Shown in pieces: positions 1-6,947 of a stretch of DNA of 64,000 nt. The DNA comes from Acetobacteraceae bacterium B3987 (GTDB lineage Bacteria > Pseudomonadota > Alphaproteobacteria > Acetobacterales > Acetobacteraceae), in NCBI GenBank assembly GCA_026537415.1, contig JAFNMF010000001.1:303572-367571 (forward strand). The letters run 5' to 3'. Numbering within the stretch: position 1 is the first letter of the stretch; every line of letters begins with the position of its first letter. The notes under the pieces were generated by a model that saw nothing but the letters and a program-made list of their open reading frames with translations, was not told the DNA's origin and did no database searches. Both the position numbers and the translations under genes were made by a program.

Positions 1-1
1 T

Positions 2-151
2 CAGCTTGCCGTCCTTCAGTATGGGGCACGGCAAGCTGACATTTATGCTTCTTTTGGTCTCGGGTTATTCTCCCTCGAAGCTGATGACGGATGGTTCCTT
101 GTTTGCCGTCCGGAAGATTACCACGCCCTGAAACTGTTGCTTGGCCTTTAG
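2..151 (+). CDS. Unidentified protein, C-terminal fragment
   Basis: An open frame enters from the left edge and ends at TAG 149-151, giving 49 residues that finish in HALKLLLGL. There is no recognisable motif, and the start lies outside the window, so no function can be assigned. The stop overlaps the TAA of the convergent gene on the other strand. Uninterrupted reading from the first bases and the tight convergent arrangement are the only support for it being real. Confidence 0.45.
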   Translation, partial: QLAVLQYGARQADIYASFGLGLFSLEADDGWFLVCRPEDYHALKLLLGL

Positions 152-738
152 AAGAGTTCGTCTTCTTCACCGAGGGAAGACGCGAGTGGTGGTTGGATGA
201 ATTCCGGTCCGGCCATGTAGTTTTCCAGAAGGCGGAGATGCGTGCCGCCACTGGCAGGTAGATGCTCCATTAGACTTATATGATCCACCATCATCTCGGA
301 GCTGTGGAACAGGTTGTGACGTTGTATCCACGGGATGAGATCGGTTGGTGATGCTGGTGCCAATCGGGCGACTGTCAGTTCTGGTACGACAGTGCGGCGG
401 GGTGAGGGAAAGCCGGCCCGACCGAGTGTAGTGGCAAGACGCTTCTGCAAAGCAAGAACTGGCTGTTGCGGTGTGACACCAACTGTCAGCCGGTCTTCCA
501 TATCCCCCATCTGATGAGCCACCTGATGTAGGGCCAGAGGGAATGGTTCCCATCGCAGATGGGAGAGGGCCATATCCAGCTCCTCCAGTTGATGACGACT
601 GGAGAGGTGGCCGAGGTGCTGGAGAGGAATCAGGCTCTGTTCTGCTGGTATCCAATGGACATCATCCAGACTGCCACGCAACAGGCCGAGTTCAGCCTGA
701 AGGGTAGAGGAGAGTGTGATGGCGAGGGAAAGGTTCAT
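148..738 (-). CDS. 2H-phosphoesterase (LigT/ThpR-like) protein, catalytic histidines absent
   Basis: 196 residues with the layout of the RNA 2',3'-cyclic phosphodiesterase / 2'-5' RNA ligase-like family: a first motif region followed by LG (residues 36-43, LIPLQHLG), the middle helix with EELDMAL, a second motif region (119-125, PELTVAR) and a C-terminal strand with G-T-H-L-R-L-L-E. In active members both motifs read HxTx. Here the first is L-I-P-L and the second is E-L-T-V, so both catalytic histidines are missing while the scaffold, including the PxLTxAR context, is kept. It is probably not a phosphodiesterase and may bind RNA or nucleotides without cleaving. A good GGGAGG sits before the ATG at 738. 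It ends convergently with the partial gene to its left. Confidence 0.65.
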   Translation of the reverse strand: MNLSLAITLSSTLQAELGLLRGSLDDVHWIPAEQSLIPLQHLGHLSSRHQLEELDMALSHLRWEPFPLALHQVAHQMGDMEDRLTVGVTPQQPVLALQKRLATTLGRAGFPSPRRTVVPELTVARLAPASPTDLIPWIQRHNLFHSSEMMVDHISLMEHLPASGGTHLRLLENYMAGPEFIQPPLASSLGEEDELF

Positions 739-894
739 ACAGACCTCCCGCAGAAAGGGAGATTAACAAAAAGAAAGTCGAGGGGTGGCTCGCGCCTTCT
801 TGACTTGAGAGAAAACTACCCCACATCTTACGGAAACGATAGGGGGGTAGGCCGTGTAGGTCTGCTCCTAGGTTTTCCGCAGTAAGTGGGTGTT

Positions 895-1659
895 ATGGCT
901 TTCCATTCCAATTTTGAGACGACACGAGGGCAGGCAGCTGCCGCTTTTGATGCAGGCCTGCGGGCTTATATGCTGCGTGTTTATAACTGGATGGCTCTCG
1001 CTTTGGCGTTGACGGGTGTAACGGCTTATGCCGTGGTTCATACGTCGCTCCGGGCACTGTTCTTTCATGTCGTGCAGCGGGGCGATGTTTTTGCACTGGC
1101 TCCAACTGGCTTGGGGATGGTGAGTATCTTTGCACCTCTGGCTTTCGTGCTGGTTCTGTCTTTTGGTGTGAACCGTCTTTCCCGCTCTACGGTGCAGCTG
1201 CTGTTCCTGCTCTTCAGCGTGGTGATGGGTGTCAGCATGGCGTCTCTGCTGCTGGCTTATACTGGAGCTTCAGTTGTCCGCACCTTTTTTATTACAGCCT
1301 CTCTTTATGGGGTGATGTCTCTTTGGGGATATGTGACAAACCGGTCTCTGATGGGTTTCGGGTCTTTTCTGACGATGGGACTGGTCGGGCTGATGATTGC
1401 ATCTCTGGTCAACATGTTCCTTCCCGCTCATGGCCTGACGGTGCTGATTTCTTTTGTCGGGGTGCTGGTGTTCACGGGGCTGACGGCTTATGATACCCAG
1501 CGCATCAAGTTTTCCTATCAGCAATATGCAGCGGTTCTTCCCGCAGATGAGATGGGGAAGATGGGGGTTTATGATGCCCTGTCGATGTATTTAAATTTTG
1601 TGAATCTCTTTCAGCTGCTGCTTCAGTTTACAGGGACACGGTCTGATGGGCGTGATTGA
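895..1659 (+). CDS. Bax inhibitor-1/YccA family membrane protein
   Basis: 254 residues with seven hydrophobic segments after a short polar N-terminus (MAFHSNFETTRGQ). The late segment with GLTAYDTQRIK and the C-terminal LYLNFVNLFQLLLQF are typical of the bacterial BI-1 (UPF0005) family. Members are inner-membrane proteins with a proposed pH-sensitive calcium leak; in bacteria the role is poorly defined. The ATG at 895 is chosen because family members start close to this point; an in-frame GTG at 886 would add three residues. The Shine-Dalgarno is weak. It appears monocistronic, with a strong terminator 35 bases downstream. Confidence 0.88.
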   Translation: MAFHSNFETTRGQAAAAFDAGLRAYMLRVYNWMALALALTGVTAYAVVHTSLRALFFHVVQRGDVFALAPTGLGMVSIFAPLAFVLVLSFGVNRLSRSTVQLLFLLFSVVMGVSMASLLLAYTGASVVRTFFITASLYGVMSLWGYVTNRSLMGFGSFLTMGLVGLMIASLVNMFLPAHGLTVLISFVGVLVFTGLTAYDTQRIKFSYQQYAAVLPADEMGKMGVYDALSMYLNFVNLFQLLLQFTGTRSDGRD

Positions 1660-1691
1660 GATTGAATGAGTCGGGTTTGTACCTGAATATG

Positions 1692-1716
1692 GAAAGGGCC
1701 TTCGGGCCCTTTTTTG
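1692..1716 (+). terminator. Rho-independent terminator of the BI-1 family gene
   Basis: Stem AAGGGCC (1694-1700), TTCG tetraloop, GGGCCCTT, then a T run to 1715. It lies 33 bases after the stop codon and separates this gene from the oxidase operon. Confidence 0.85.
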
Positions 1717-1810
1717 TTGCGATTTTTTGCGATTGAAAAGAAAATGAAAAATTAAATGGATGTGTTCTTGTTTTGAGTAATTTTATGGTGTTTTCTGAGA
1801 AATGGCAGAT

Positions 1811-1854
1811 AACCGGTCTTTCTTTAAAAAAGACCTATGGGGTTCTTTTTTTTT
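1811..1854 (+). terminator. Possible terminator or attenuator in the cyo leader
   Basis: GGTCTTT (1815-1821) pairs with AAAGACC (1829-1835) and an outer AACC (1811-1814) can pair with GGTT (1841-1844) across a five-base bulge. Nine T follow. The bulged stem makes this weaker than the terminator at 1692; it could back that one up or act as an attenuator if the promoter lies further left. Confidence 0.35.
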
Positions 1855-1881
1855 ATGAGGATTGCCCCCTTGTAATCTCCG

Positions 1882-1898
1882 TTATTCAGGCTGAATAA
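1882..1898. promoter_or_regulatory. Perfect palindrome upstream of cyoA, candidate operator
   Basis: TTATTCAG (1882-1889), one central G, then CTGAATAA (1891-1898): an exact eight-base inverted repeat about 190 bases before cyoA. The size and symmetry fit a dimeric repressor or activator site; which protein binds is unknown. The half-site does not match FNR or ArcA consensus as I know them. Confidence 0.4.
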
Positions 1899-2089
1899 AG
1901 TGGTCGGCACTGGGGTCTCAGGGCCCCATATTTCATATTGAGTAAGGAGGGAGTTCCCTTCTGTTGTCAGGATACGAACGGGAAAGGCACATATAAGATG
2001 ACAACGTTCGGTGGCAATTGCGCTGTCCTGACTGTGTCAGAAAGTGTTTCAGCCTTTTTATGGCGGAACAACAGATAGAGGCAGGATCC

Positions 2090-3082
2090 ATGAAAAGACT
2101 CTGGCGATTTTTCCCGGCGTTGCCTGCATTGATGCTGTCGGGCTGTACGGTTGATCTTCTTCAGCCAGCAGGCCCGATCGGGGAAGGTAATCGCGACATG
2201 ATGGTGCTTGAATGGGCCGTCATGATGTGCGTTGTGGTTCCGGTGATTATTGCAACCCTCGTATTTGCCTGGAAGTACCGGGCTTCTAATACGAAGGCGG
2301 AATATCTGCGGAACTGGTCACATTCAAACAAGATTGAAGTGTTCATTTGGGGCGTGCCCATTCTGATCATTCTTGTTCTGAGTGTCTTCAATTACTGGAG
2401 CACGCATTATTACGACCCGTACAAGCCGATCTCCAAGGAGATGCAGGTAAAAGTCGGTGCGCCTGATGCAAAACCGCTCCATGTGGAAGTGATTTCTCTG
2501 GACTGGAAATGGCTGTTCATTTACCCAGACCTTGGAATTGCAACCATCAACGAGCTGGATGTTCCCACAAAGACCCCTCTGGATTTCCGGATTACGTCTG
2601 ACAGTGTGATGACATCCTTCTTCATTCCGCAGCTTGGGTCTCAGATCTACAGCATGGCTGGGATGGAGACGCAGCTCCACCTGATGGCAAGCCGCCCGGG
2701 CAACTTCCAGGGTGAGGCCGCCCAGTATACGGGGCCGGGCTTCTCCGACATGCGCTTCCGCGCCATTGCTATGCCGCAGGAGCAGTTTGACGCTTGGGTG
2801 CAGAATGTACGCAGCGGCGACAACCCGCTTGCAGCCAAAGAGGCTCTGGACAAACAGACATACCAGAAATATCACACCCCACCTGCTGCCCCGCATGATG
2901 AGGCACCAAAGCCGGCTCCGGTTGTGTATTTCTCTAGCGTACAGTCTGGGCTGTTTGAGAGCATTGTTGCGAAATACAATGTTGGCATGAGCCATGAGGA
3001 TCACGGCAAGAGCATGGATGAGAAGTCCATGGACATGCCAGCTGAGTCCCATGCGGCTGCACCTTCCAATACCGGCATGTGA
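2090..3082 (+). CDS. cyoA: Cytochrome bo3-type ubiquinol oxidase subunit II
   Basis: 330 residues. The N-terminus [19 protein letters not shown] is a lipoprotein signal with lipobox LSGC, followed by two membrane helices (near residues 45-65 and 85-105 of the precursor) and a periplasmic cupredoxin domain with [20 protein letters not shown]. The Cu-A ligands of cytochrome c oxidases are absent, as expected for a quinol oxidase. The tail is rich in Met, His and Ser. The ATG at 2090 is chosen because it begins the signal peptide and follows AGAGGCAGG; longer in-frame starts at 2018 or 2060 would put a Cys-rich stretch before it. First gene of cyoABCD. Confidence 0.95.
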   Translation: MKRLWRFFPALPALMLSGCTVDLLQPAGPIGEGNRDMMVLEWAVMMCVVVPVIIATLVFAWKYRASNTKAEYLRNWSHSNKIEVFIWGVPILIILVLSVFNYWSTHYYDPYKPISKEMQVKVGAPDAKPLHVEVISLDWKWLFIYPDLGIATINELDVPTKTPLDFRITSDSVMTSFFIPQLGSQIYSMAGMETQLHLMASRPGNFQGEAAQYTGPGFSDMRFRAIAMPQEQFDAWVQNVRSGDNPLAAKEALDKQTYQKYHTPPAAPHDEAPKPAPVVYFSSVQSGLFESIVAKYNVGMSHEDHGKSMDEKSMDMPAESHAAAPSNTGM

Positions 3083-3096
3083 GGACTGATCTAAAG

Positions 3097-5094
3097 ATGC
3101 TCGGAAAACTTACCCTTTCTGCCATACCGTATGATGTGCCGATTCTTGTCGGTACGTTCATCGGTGTGGCCGTAATCGGGATTGCCGTTTTAGCGGCAGT
3201 CACCTATTTCAAAAAATGGGGTTATCTATGGCGTGAGTGGCTGACCACTGTCGACCATAAGAAACTCGCCATTATGTACGTCATTCTTGGCCTCGTCATG
3301 CTCGTGCGTGGCTTTGCCGATGCGCTGATGATGCGTACACAGCTTGCCCTTGCTTACGCAGGTAACCCCGGTTATCTGCCGCCGCACCATTATGACCAGG
3401 TCTTCTCGGCCCATGGTACGATCATGATTTTCTTCATGGCCATGGTGATGATGCAGGCCCTGTTCAACTTTGTGGTGCCTCTGCAGATTGGTGCGCGTGA
3501 CGTTGCGTTCCCGCTGATTAACTCAATCAGCTTCTACATGACGCTCGTCAGTGCCATTCTCATCAATGTGTCTCTTTTCATTGGTGAGTTCTCCAATGTC
3601 GGTTGGCTCGGCTATCCGCCGATCTCCGAACTGCAGTTCAACCCCGGCGTTGGTGTGGATTACTACATCTGGTCCGTGCAGATCTCCGGTATCGGTACGC
3701 TGCTGACCGGGATGAACTTCCTGACGACGATCATTAAGCTCCGTGCCCCCGGCATGAAGTGGATGCATATTCCCGTCTTCACATGGACGGCTTTCTTTGC
3801 CTGCATCATGATCCTGACGACCTTCCCGGTTCTGACGGTTTCCATGGCTCTGCTGGCTCTGGATCGTTATGTCGGGATGCACTTCTTCACCAATGATGGT
3901 GGCGGTAGCGTCATGCTCTACCTGAACCTGATCTGGTCTTGGGGTCATCCAGAGGTGTACATCCTCATCCTGCCTGCCTTCGGTGTGTTCTCCGAAATTG
4001 CAGCGACCTTCTCTGGCAAACCGCTCTTTGGTTACGCCACGATGGTCATCGCAACCGGTATCATCACCTTCCTGGGCAGCATCGTGTGGGTTCACCACTT
4101 CTTCACGATGGGTGCTGGTGCTGACGTGAACACCTTCTTCGGTATCATGACGATGTTCATCGCCGTACCGACGGGTGTGAAGATCTTCAACTGGCTCTTC
4201 ACCATGTATAAGGGGCGTGTCCGCTTCGAAGGTCCGATGCACTGGATCGTCGGCTTCATGATCACCTTCTCCATCGGTGGTATGACCGGTGTCATGATGG
4301 CTATGCCGGCAGCAGACTGGGTTATTCATAACTCCCTGTTCCTGGTGGCGCACTTCCATAACGTGATTATCGGTGGCGTGTTCTTCGGCTATGTGGCTGG
4401 TCTGAGCTACTGGTTCCCGAAGGCCTTTGGCTACAAGATGCGCGATGTTTGGGGTAAATGGGCGTTCCGTTTCTGGTTCGTTGGTTTCTACCTCTCCTTC
4501 ATCCCGCTCTATGCTGTTGGTCTGGAGGGTATGACCCGTCGTATGAACCATTACGACAACCCGAACTGGCACCCTTGGCTGCTCGTGGCCTGCGTTGGCG
4601 TGTTCGTTCTGGCTGCTGGTCTGGCTTGCCAGGTCATCCAGTTTGTTCTGGCTGCGTTTGACGCTGTCAACAAGAAGCCGGATGCTCTGGACCTGACGGG
4701 TGACAACTGGGGTTCTGGTCGTACGCTGGAATGGTCAATTCCATCTCCGGTTCCGCACTACAACTTCGCACGTCTGCCGGTTATTCGCGGTCTGGATACA
4801 TTCCATATCGAGAAGGAACTGGGTCGCCCTGCACCGGTCTCCGAATTGGAGCCGATCCATATGCCGAAATATTCGGCTGTTGGTCCCGTGCTGGGTGCCT
4901 GTGGTCTGCTGATTGGCTTTGCGCTGGTCTGGCATATCTGGTGGGCCGTCATTGTGGGGCTGGTCGTAGCTTTCTTCACCGTTGTTCACCGCAGTGCGAA
5001 CCTGGATGTTGATTTCTACGTTCCAGTAGAAGAGATCCGGGCTGATGAAGAAGCTTTTGCCCAGCGGCTTGCCGCTGCCAAGGCAGCAGAGTAA
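3097..5094 (+). CDS. cyoB: Cytochrome bo3-type ubiquinol oxidase subunit I
   Basis: 665 residues, the catalytic subunit: a proton-pumping heme-copper oxidase with low-spin heme, high-spin heme and Cu-B. Visible ligands are the His in AHGTIMIFF, the His-Tyr pair in [12 protein letters not shown] (covalent cross-link in relatives), HH in [10 protein letters not shown], and both His in [21 protein letters not shown] matches the quinone-site segment of the E. coli enzyme (Arg and Asp kept). The ATG at 3097 gives [13 protein letters not shown], a usual start; a GTG at 3079 overlaps the cyoA stop (GTGA) and would add six residues. Confidence 0.96.
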   Translation: MLGKLTLSAIPYDVPILVGTFIGVAVIGIAVLAAVTYFKKWGYLWREWLTTVDHKKLAIMYVILGLVMLVRGFADALMMRTQLALAYAGNPGYLPPHHYDQVFSAHGTIMIFFMAMVMMQALFNFVVPLQIGARDVAFPLINSISFYMTLVSAILINVSLFIGEFSNVGWLGYPPISELQFNPGVGVDYYIWSVQISGIGTLLTGMNFLTTIIKLRAPGMKWMHIPVFTWTAFFACIMILTTFPVLTVSMALLALDRYVGMHFFTNDGGGSVMLYLNLIWSWGHPEVYILILPAFGVFSEIAATFSGKPLFGYATMVIATGIITFLGSIVWVHHFFTMGAGADVNTFFGIMTMFIAVPTGVKIFNWLFTMYKGRVRFEGPMHWIVGFMITFSIGGMTGVMMAMPAADWVIHNSLFLVAHFHNVIIGGVFFGYVAGLSYWFPKAFGYKMRDVWGKWAFRFWFVGFYLSFIPLYAVGLEGMTRRMNHYDNPNWHPWLLVACVGVFVLAAGLACQVIQFVLAAFDAVNKKPDALDLTGDNWGSGRTLEWSIPSPVPHYNFARLPVIRGLDTFHIEKELGRPAPVSELEPIHMPKYSAVGPVLGACGLLIGFALVWHIWWAVIVGLVVAFFTVVHRSANLDVDFYVPVEEIRADEEAFAQRLAAAKAAE

Positions 5095-5103
5095 AGGGAG
5101 GCG

Positions 5104-5727
5104 ATGAAAACCATGTCTTACGACACAACTCACGCGCCCTCTGCTCATCACGATGAGCATGAGCATCATCAGCAGGAAACCACGATTTTTGGTTTCTGGA
5201 TTTACCTGATGACAGACTGTATCATTTTCGGCACGCTGTTTGCCGTCTTTGCTACACTCTGCCATCACTTTGCTGGTGGGCCGACGGGTAAGGACCTGTT
5301 CGATATCAAGAATGTTGAGATCGAAACAGCCATCCTGCTTTTCTCTTCCATCACCTACGGCTTTGCATCCATCAACGCCCACAAGAAGAACAAGGGTGCT
5401 GTGCTGGGTTGGCTGCTGCTGACCTTCCTGCTCGGTGTTTCCTTCGTGGTTCTTGAAATCCGGGAATTCAATGAGCTGGTTGCTCATGGTGCCGGTCCGG
5501 ACAAGTCCGCCTTCCTGTCTTCCTTCTTTACGCTGGTAGGCACGCACGGGCTGCACGTCACGATCGGTCTGATCTGGATGCTGGTCCTGTTCTTCCAGAT
5601 CATGGGCAAGCAGGGGCTTAGCACCCGGATGCAGACGAAACTGACATGCCTGAGCCTGTTCTGGCATTTCCTTGATATCGTCTGGATCTGCGTCTTTTCC
5701 TTCGTTTACCTGGGGAGTGTTGTCTAA
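5104..5727 (+). CDS. cyoC: Cytochrome bo3-type ubiquinol oxidase subunit III
   Basis: 207 residues with five membrane helices after a His-rich N-terminus (HHDEHEHHQQ). The FGFWIYLMTDCIIFGTLFA segment and the later GTHGLHVTIGLIW and FWHFLDIVWICVFSFVYL segments are characteristic of subunit III of the quinol oxidase branch. Nine bases separate it from cyoB, with AGGGAGG as ribosome site before the ATG at 5104. Confidence 0.95.
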   Translation: MKTMSYDTTHAPSAHHDEHEHHQQETTIFGFWIYLMTDCIIFGTLFAVFATLCHHFAGGPTGKDLFDIKNVEIETAILLFSSITYGFASINAHKKNKGAVLGWLLLTFLLGVSFVVLEIREFNELVAHGAGPDKSAFLSSFFTLVGTHGLHVTIGLIWMLVLFFQIMGKQGLSTRMQTKLTCLSLFWHFLDIVWICVFSFVYLGSVV

Positions 5728-6065
5728 TGAGCGAGAATCATACGACATCGCACGAAGGTGAGAATCACGGTTCCTATGGTTCCTACATTGTAGGTTTCGT
5801 TCTGGCCGTGATCCTGACAGTGGCGTCCTTCGCCACTGTCCTCAGCAAGGCCTTCTCCTTCTGGAACACGATCGCCATTCTCGGTGTGCTGGCTGCGGTT
5901 CAGATGGTTGTCCATCTGATCTTCTTCCTGCACATGGGCACGAAGAGCCTTTCACAGCGGCAGAATCTGGCAGCCTTCATTGTGACGGCTCTGATGGTTC
6001 TGATTGTTGTGGTTGGTTACCTGTTCGTTCTGTGGGATGCTCAGGCAAACATGATGGCTGGTTAA
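5727..6065 (+). CDS. cyoD: Cytochrome bo3-type ubiquinol oxidase subunit IV
   Basis: 112 residues, three membrane helices, with the conserved HLIFFLHM segment in the second half. Subunit IV has no cofactor and helps assemble Cu-B into subunit I. The ATG shares one base with the cyoC stop (TAATG), indicating translational coupling. It is the last gene of the operon: no cyoE (heme O synthase) follows, so the farnesyltransferase must be encoded elsewhere. Confidence 0.95.
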   Translation: MSENHTTSHEGENHGSYGSYIVGFVLAVILTVASFATVLSKAFSFWNTIAILGVLAAVQMVVHLIFFLHMGTKSLSQRQNLAAFIVTALMVLIVVVGYLFVLWDAQANMMAG

Positions 6066-6098
6066 TAATCAGCCCATCATGTCAGCGACATGAAGAAG

Positions 6099-6128
6099 CC
6101 GGCGGGGGGTGCCTCCGCCGGTTTTTTT
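6099..6128 (+). terminator. Terminator of the cyoABCD operon
   Basis: CCGGCGG (6099-6105) pairs with CCGCCGG (6115-6121), loop of nine, followed by seven T. It starts 33 bases after cyoD. Confidence 0.85.
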
Positions 6129-6159
6129 ATGTGGGCCTGCCAAAAGGGGCAGGGACTGT

Positions 6160-6199
6160 AGAAAGAAAACCCCCAGAGGACGGATATCCTCTGGGGGTT
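6160..6199 (-). terminator. Terminator of the ferredoxin gene
   Basis: A 13-base perfect stem, AACCCCCAGAGGA (6168-6180) with its complement at 6187-6199 around CGGATA. Read on the minus strand it is followed by TTTTCTTTC, so it serves the ferredoxin gene that ends at 6226. One of the strongest hairpins in the window. Confidence 0.85.
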
Positions 6200-6225
6200 C
6201 TGTCAGCAATTATGGAAGAAGGCTG

Positions 6226-6558
6226 TCAGTCTTTGTGTGGCTCTTCAGAGAGCATCTCACGCTTGCCTTCCTTGCCGTTCCATTCTTCACGGTCGGCGGG
6301 AGGCGTGCCTTTCTGGCTCATGTTCGGCCAGATGGTGGAGTATTTGGCGTTGATCTCCATCCAGTCAGCAGCACGGGCATCGCTATCAGGGAAGATGGCT
6401 TCTGCCGGACATTCGGGCTCACACACGCCGCAGTCAATGCATTCATCAGGGTTGATGACGAGGAAGTTCTCACCAGCGTAAAAGCAGTCAACGGGGCAGA
6501 CTTCCACACAGTCCATGAACTTGCAGCGAACGCAGTTTTCTGTGACCACATAGGCCAT
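6226..6558 (-). CDS. fdxA: 7Fe ferredoxin (FdxA type)
   Basis: 110 residues beginning [14 protein letters not shown]. The first cluster motif is C-V-R-C-x4-C-x3-C-P and the second is C-I-D-C-G-V-C-x3-C-P, the pattern of one [3Fe-4S] plus one [4Fe-4S] cluster as in Azotobacter ferredoxin I. It is a cytoplasmic low-potential electron carrier; its partner is not shown by context. The ATG at 6558 is chosen because the family starts MxYVVT and GGAGA precedes it; the frame stays open to 6645 but that extension is not family-like. Monocistronic, with its own terminator. Confidence 0.93.
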   Translation of the reverse strand: MAYVVTENCVRCKFMDCVEVCPVDCFYAGENFLVINPDECIDCGVCEPECPAEAIFPDSDARAADWMEINAKYSTIWPNMSQKGTPPADREEWNGKEGKREMLSEEPHKD

Positions 6559-6660
6559 TATTGGCGTCTCCGGTTTGGTGTTGCAGGCCAGCCAAACGGC
6601 CCATTTCAAGGATTCCTGCACTGATATGCCGAAAGGGGGGGGCATTTTGCAAGCTTATTG

Positions 6661-6945
6661 TCAGAAATTAGCCGTCTTTTCCTCTATCCGCTCATAAAGT
6701 AGGGCAGCTTCTTTGGCGGGGCCACGGCGTTCTCCCAGCTGCATGACACGCCAGACGCACACTTCGCCCTCACGGTGAGGAGAAGCGAAACTGACGACAT
6801 CACCCAGCCTCAGGCGTGCATGGGTCTTGTGGGTTCTCTGCCCGTTGATTCTGACACGCCCCTTGCGAATGAAGGCCGCACAGAGGCCACGGGTTTTAGC
6901 TAGCCTTGTATAATAGAGCCAGAGGTCAAGCCGTTGTTCTTCCAT
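6661..6945 (-). CDS. S4-domain RNA-binding protein (Hsp15-like)
   Basis: 94 residues. An S4 domain occupies the first half: LDLWLYYTRLAKTRG, then FIRKGRVRINGQ and LRLGDVVSF. The family includes HslR/Hsp15, which rescues 50S subunits stalled with peptidyl-tRNA. The ATG at 6945 lies two bases after the stop of the Suv3-like helicase gene, and the AGG of its ribosome site overlaps that stop, so the two are co-transcribed and probably coupled. Confidence 0.85.
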   Translation of the reverse strand: MEEQRLDLWLYYTRLAKTRGLCAAFIRKGRVRINGQRTHKTHARLRLGDVVSFASPHREGEVCVWRVMQLGERRGPAKEAALLYERIEEKTANF

Positions 6946-6947
6946 CG

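Larger units (their letters stand above)
1717..2089. other. Upstream region of the cyo operon
   Basis: 373 bases without a convincing gene. It holds an AT-rich stretch (1720-1800), a hairpin with a T tract (1811-1854), a perfect palindrome (1882-1898) and a 26-codon open frame (1998-2078) that starts MTTFGG and ends 11 bases before cyoA. I could not pick a reliable -35/-10 pair. The region presumably carries the promoter and control sites of the ubiquinol oxidase operon. Confidence 0.5.

Noticed and set aside
800-828. TTGACT upstream of the BI-1 family gene as a -35 box
   Set aside because: No acceptable -10 at 16-18 bases; the box alone is not enough.
3523-4572. 349-codon minus-strand frame opposite cyoB
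   Set aside because: It mirrors cyoB codon positions, is full of His/Asp/Thr without any family motif, and cyoB is certain.
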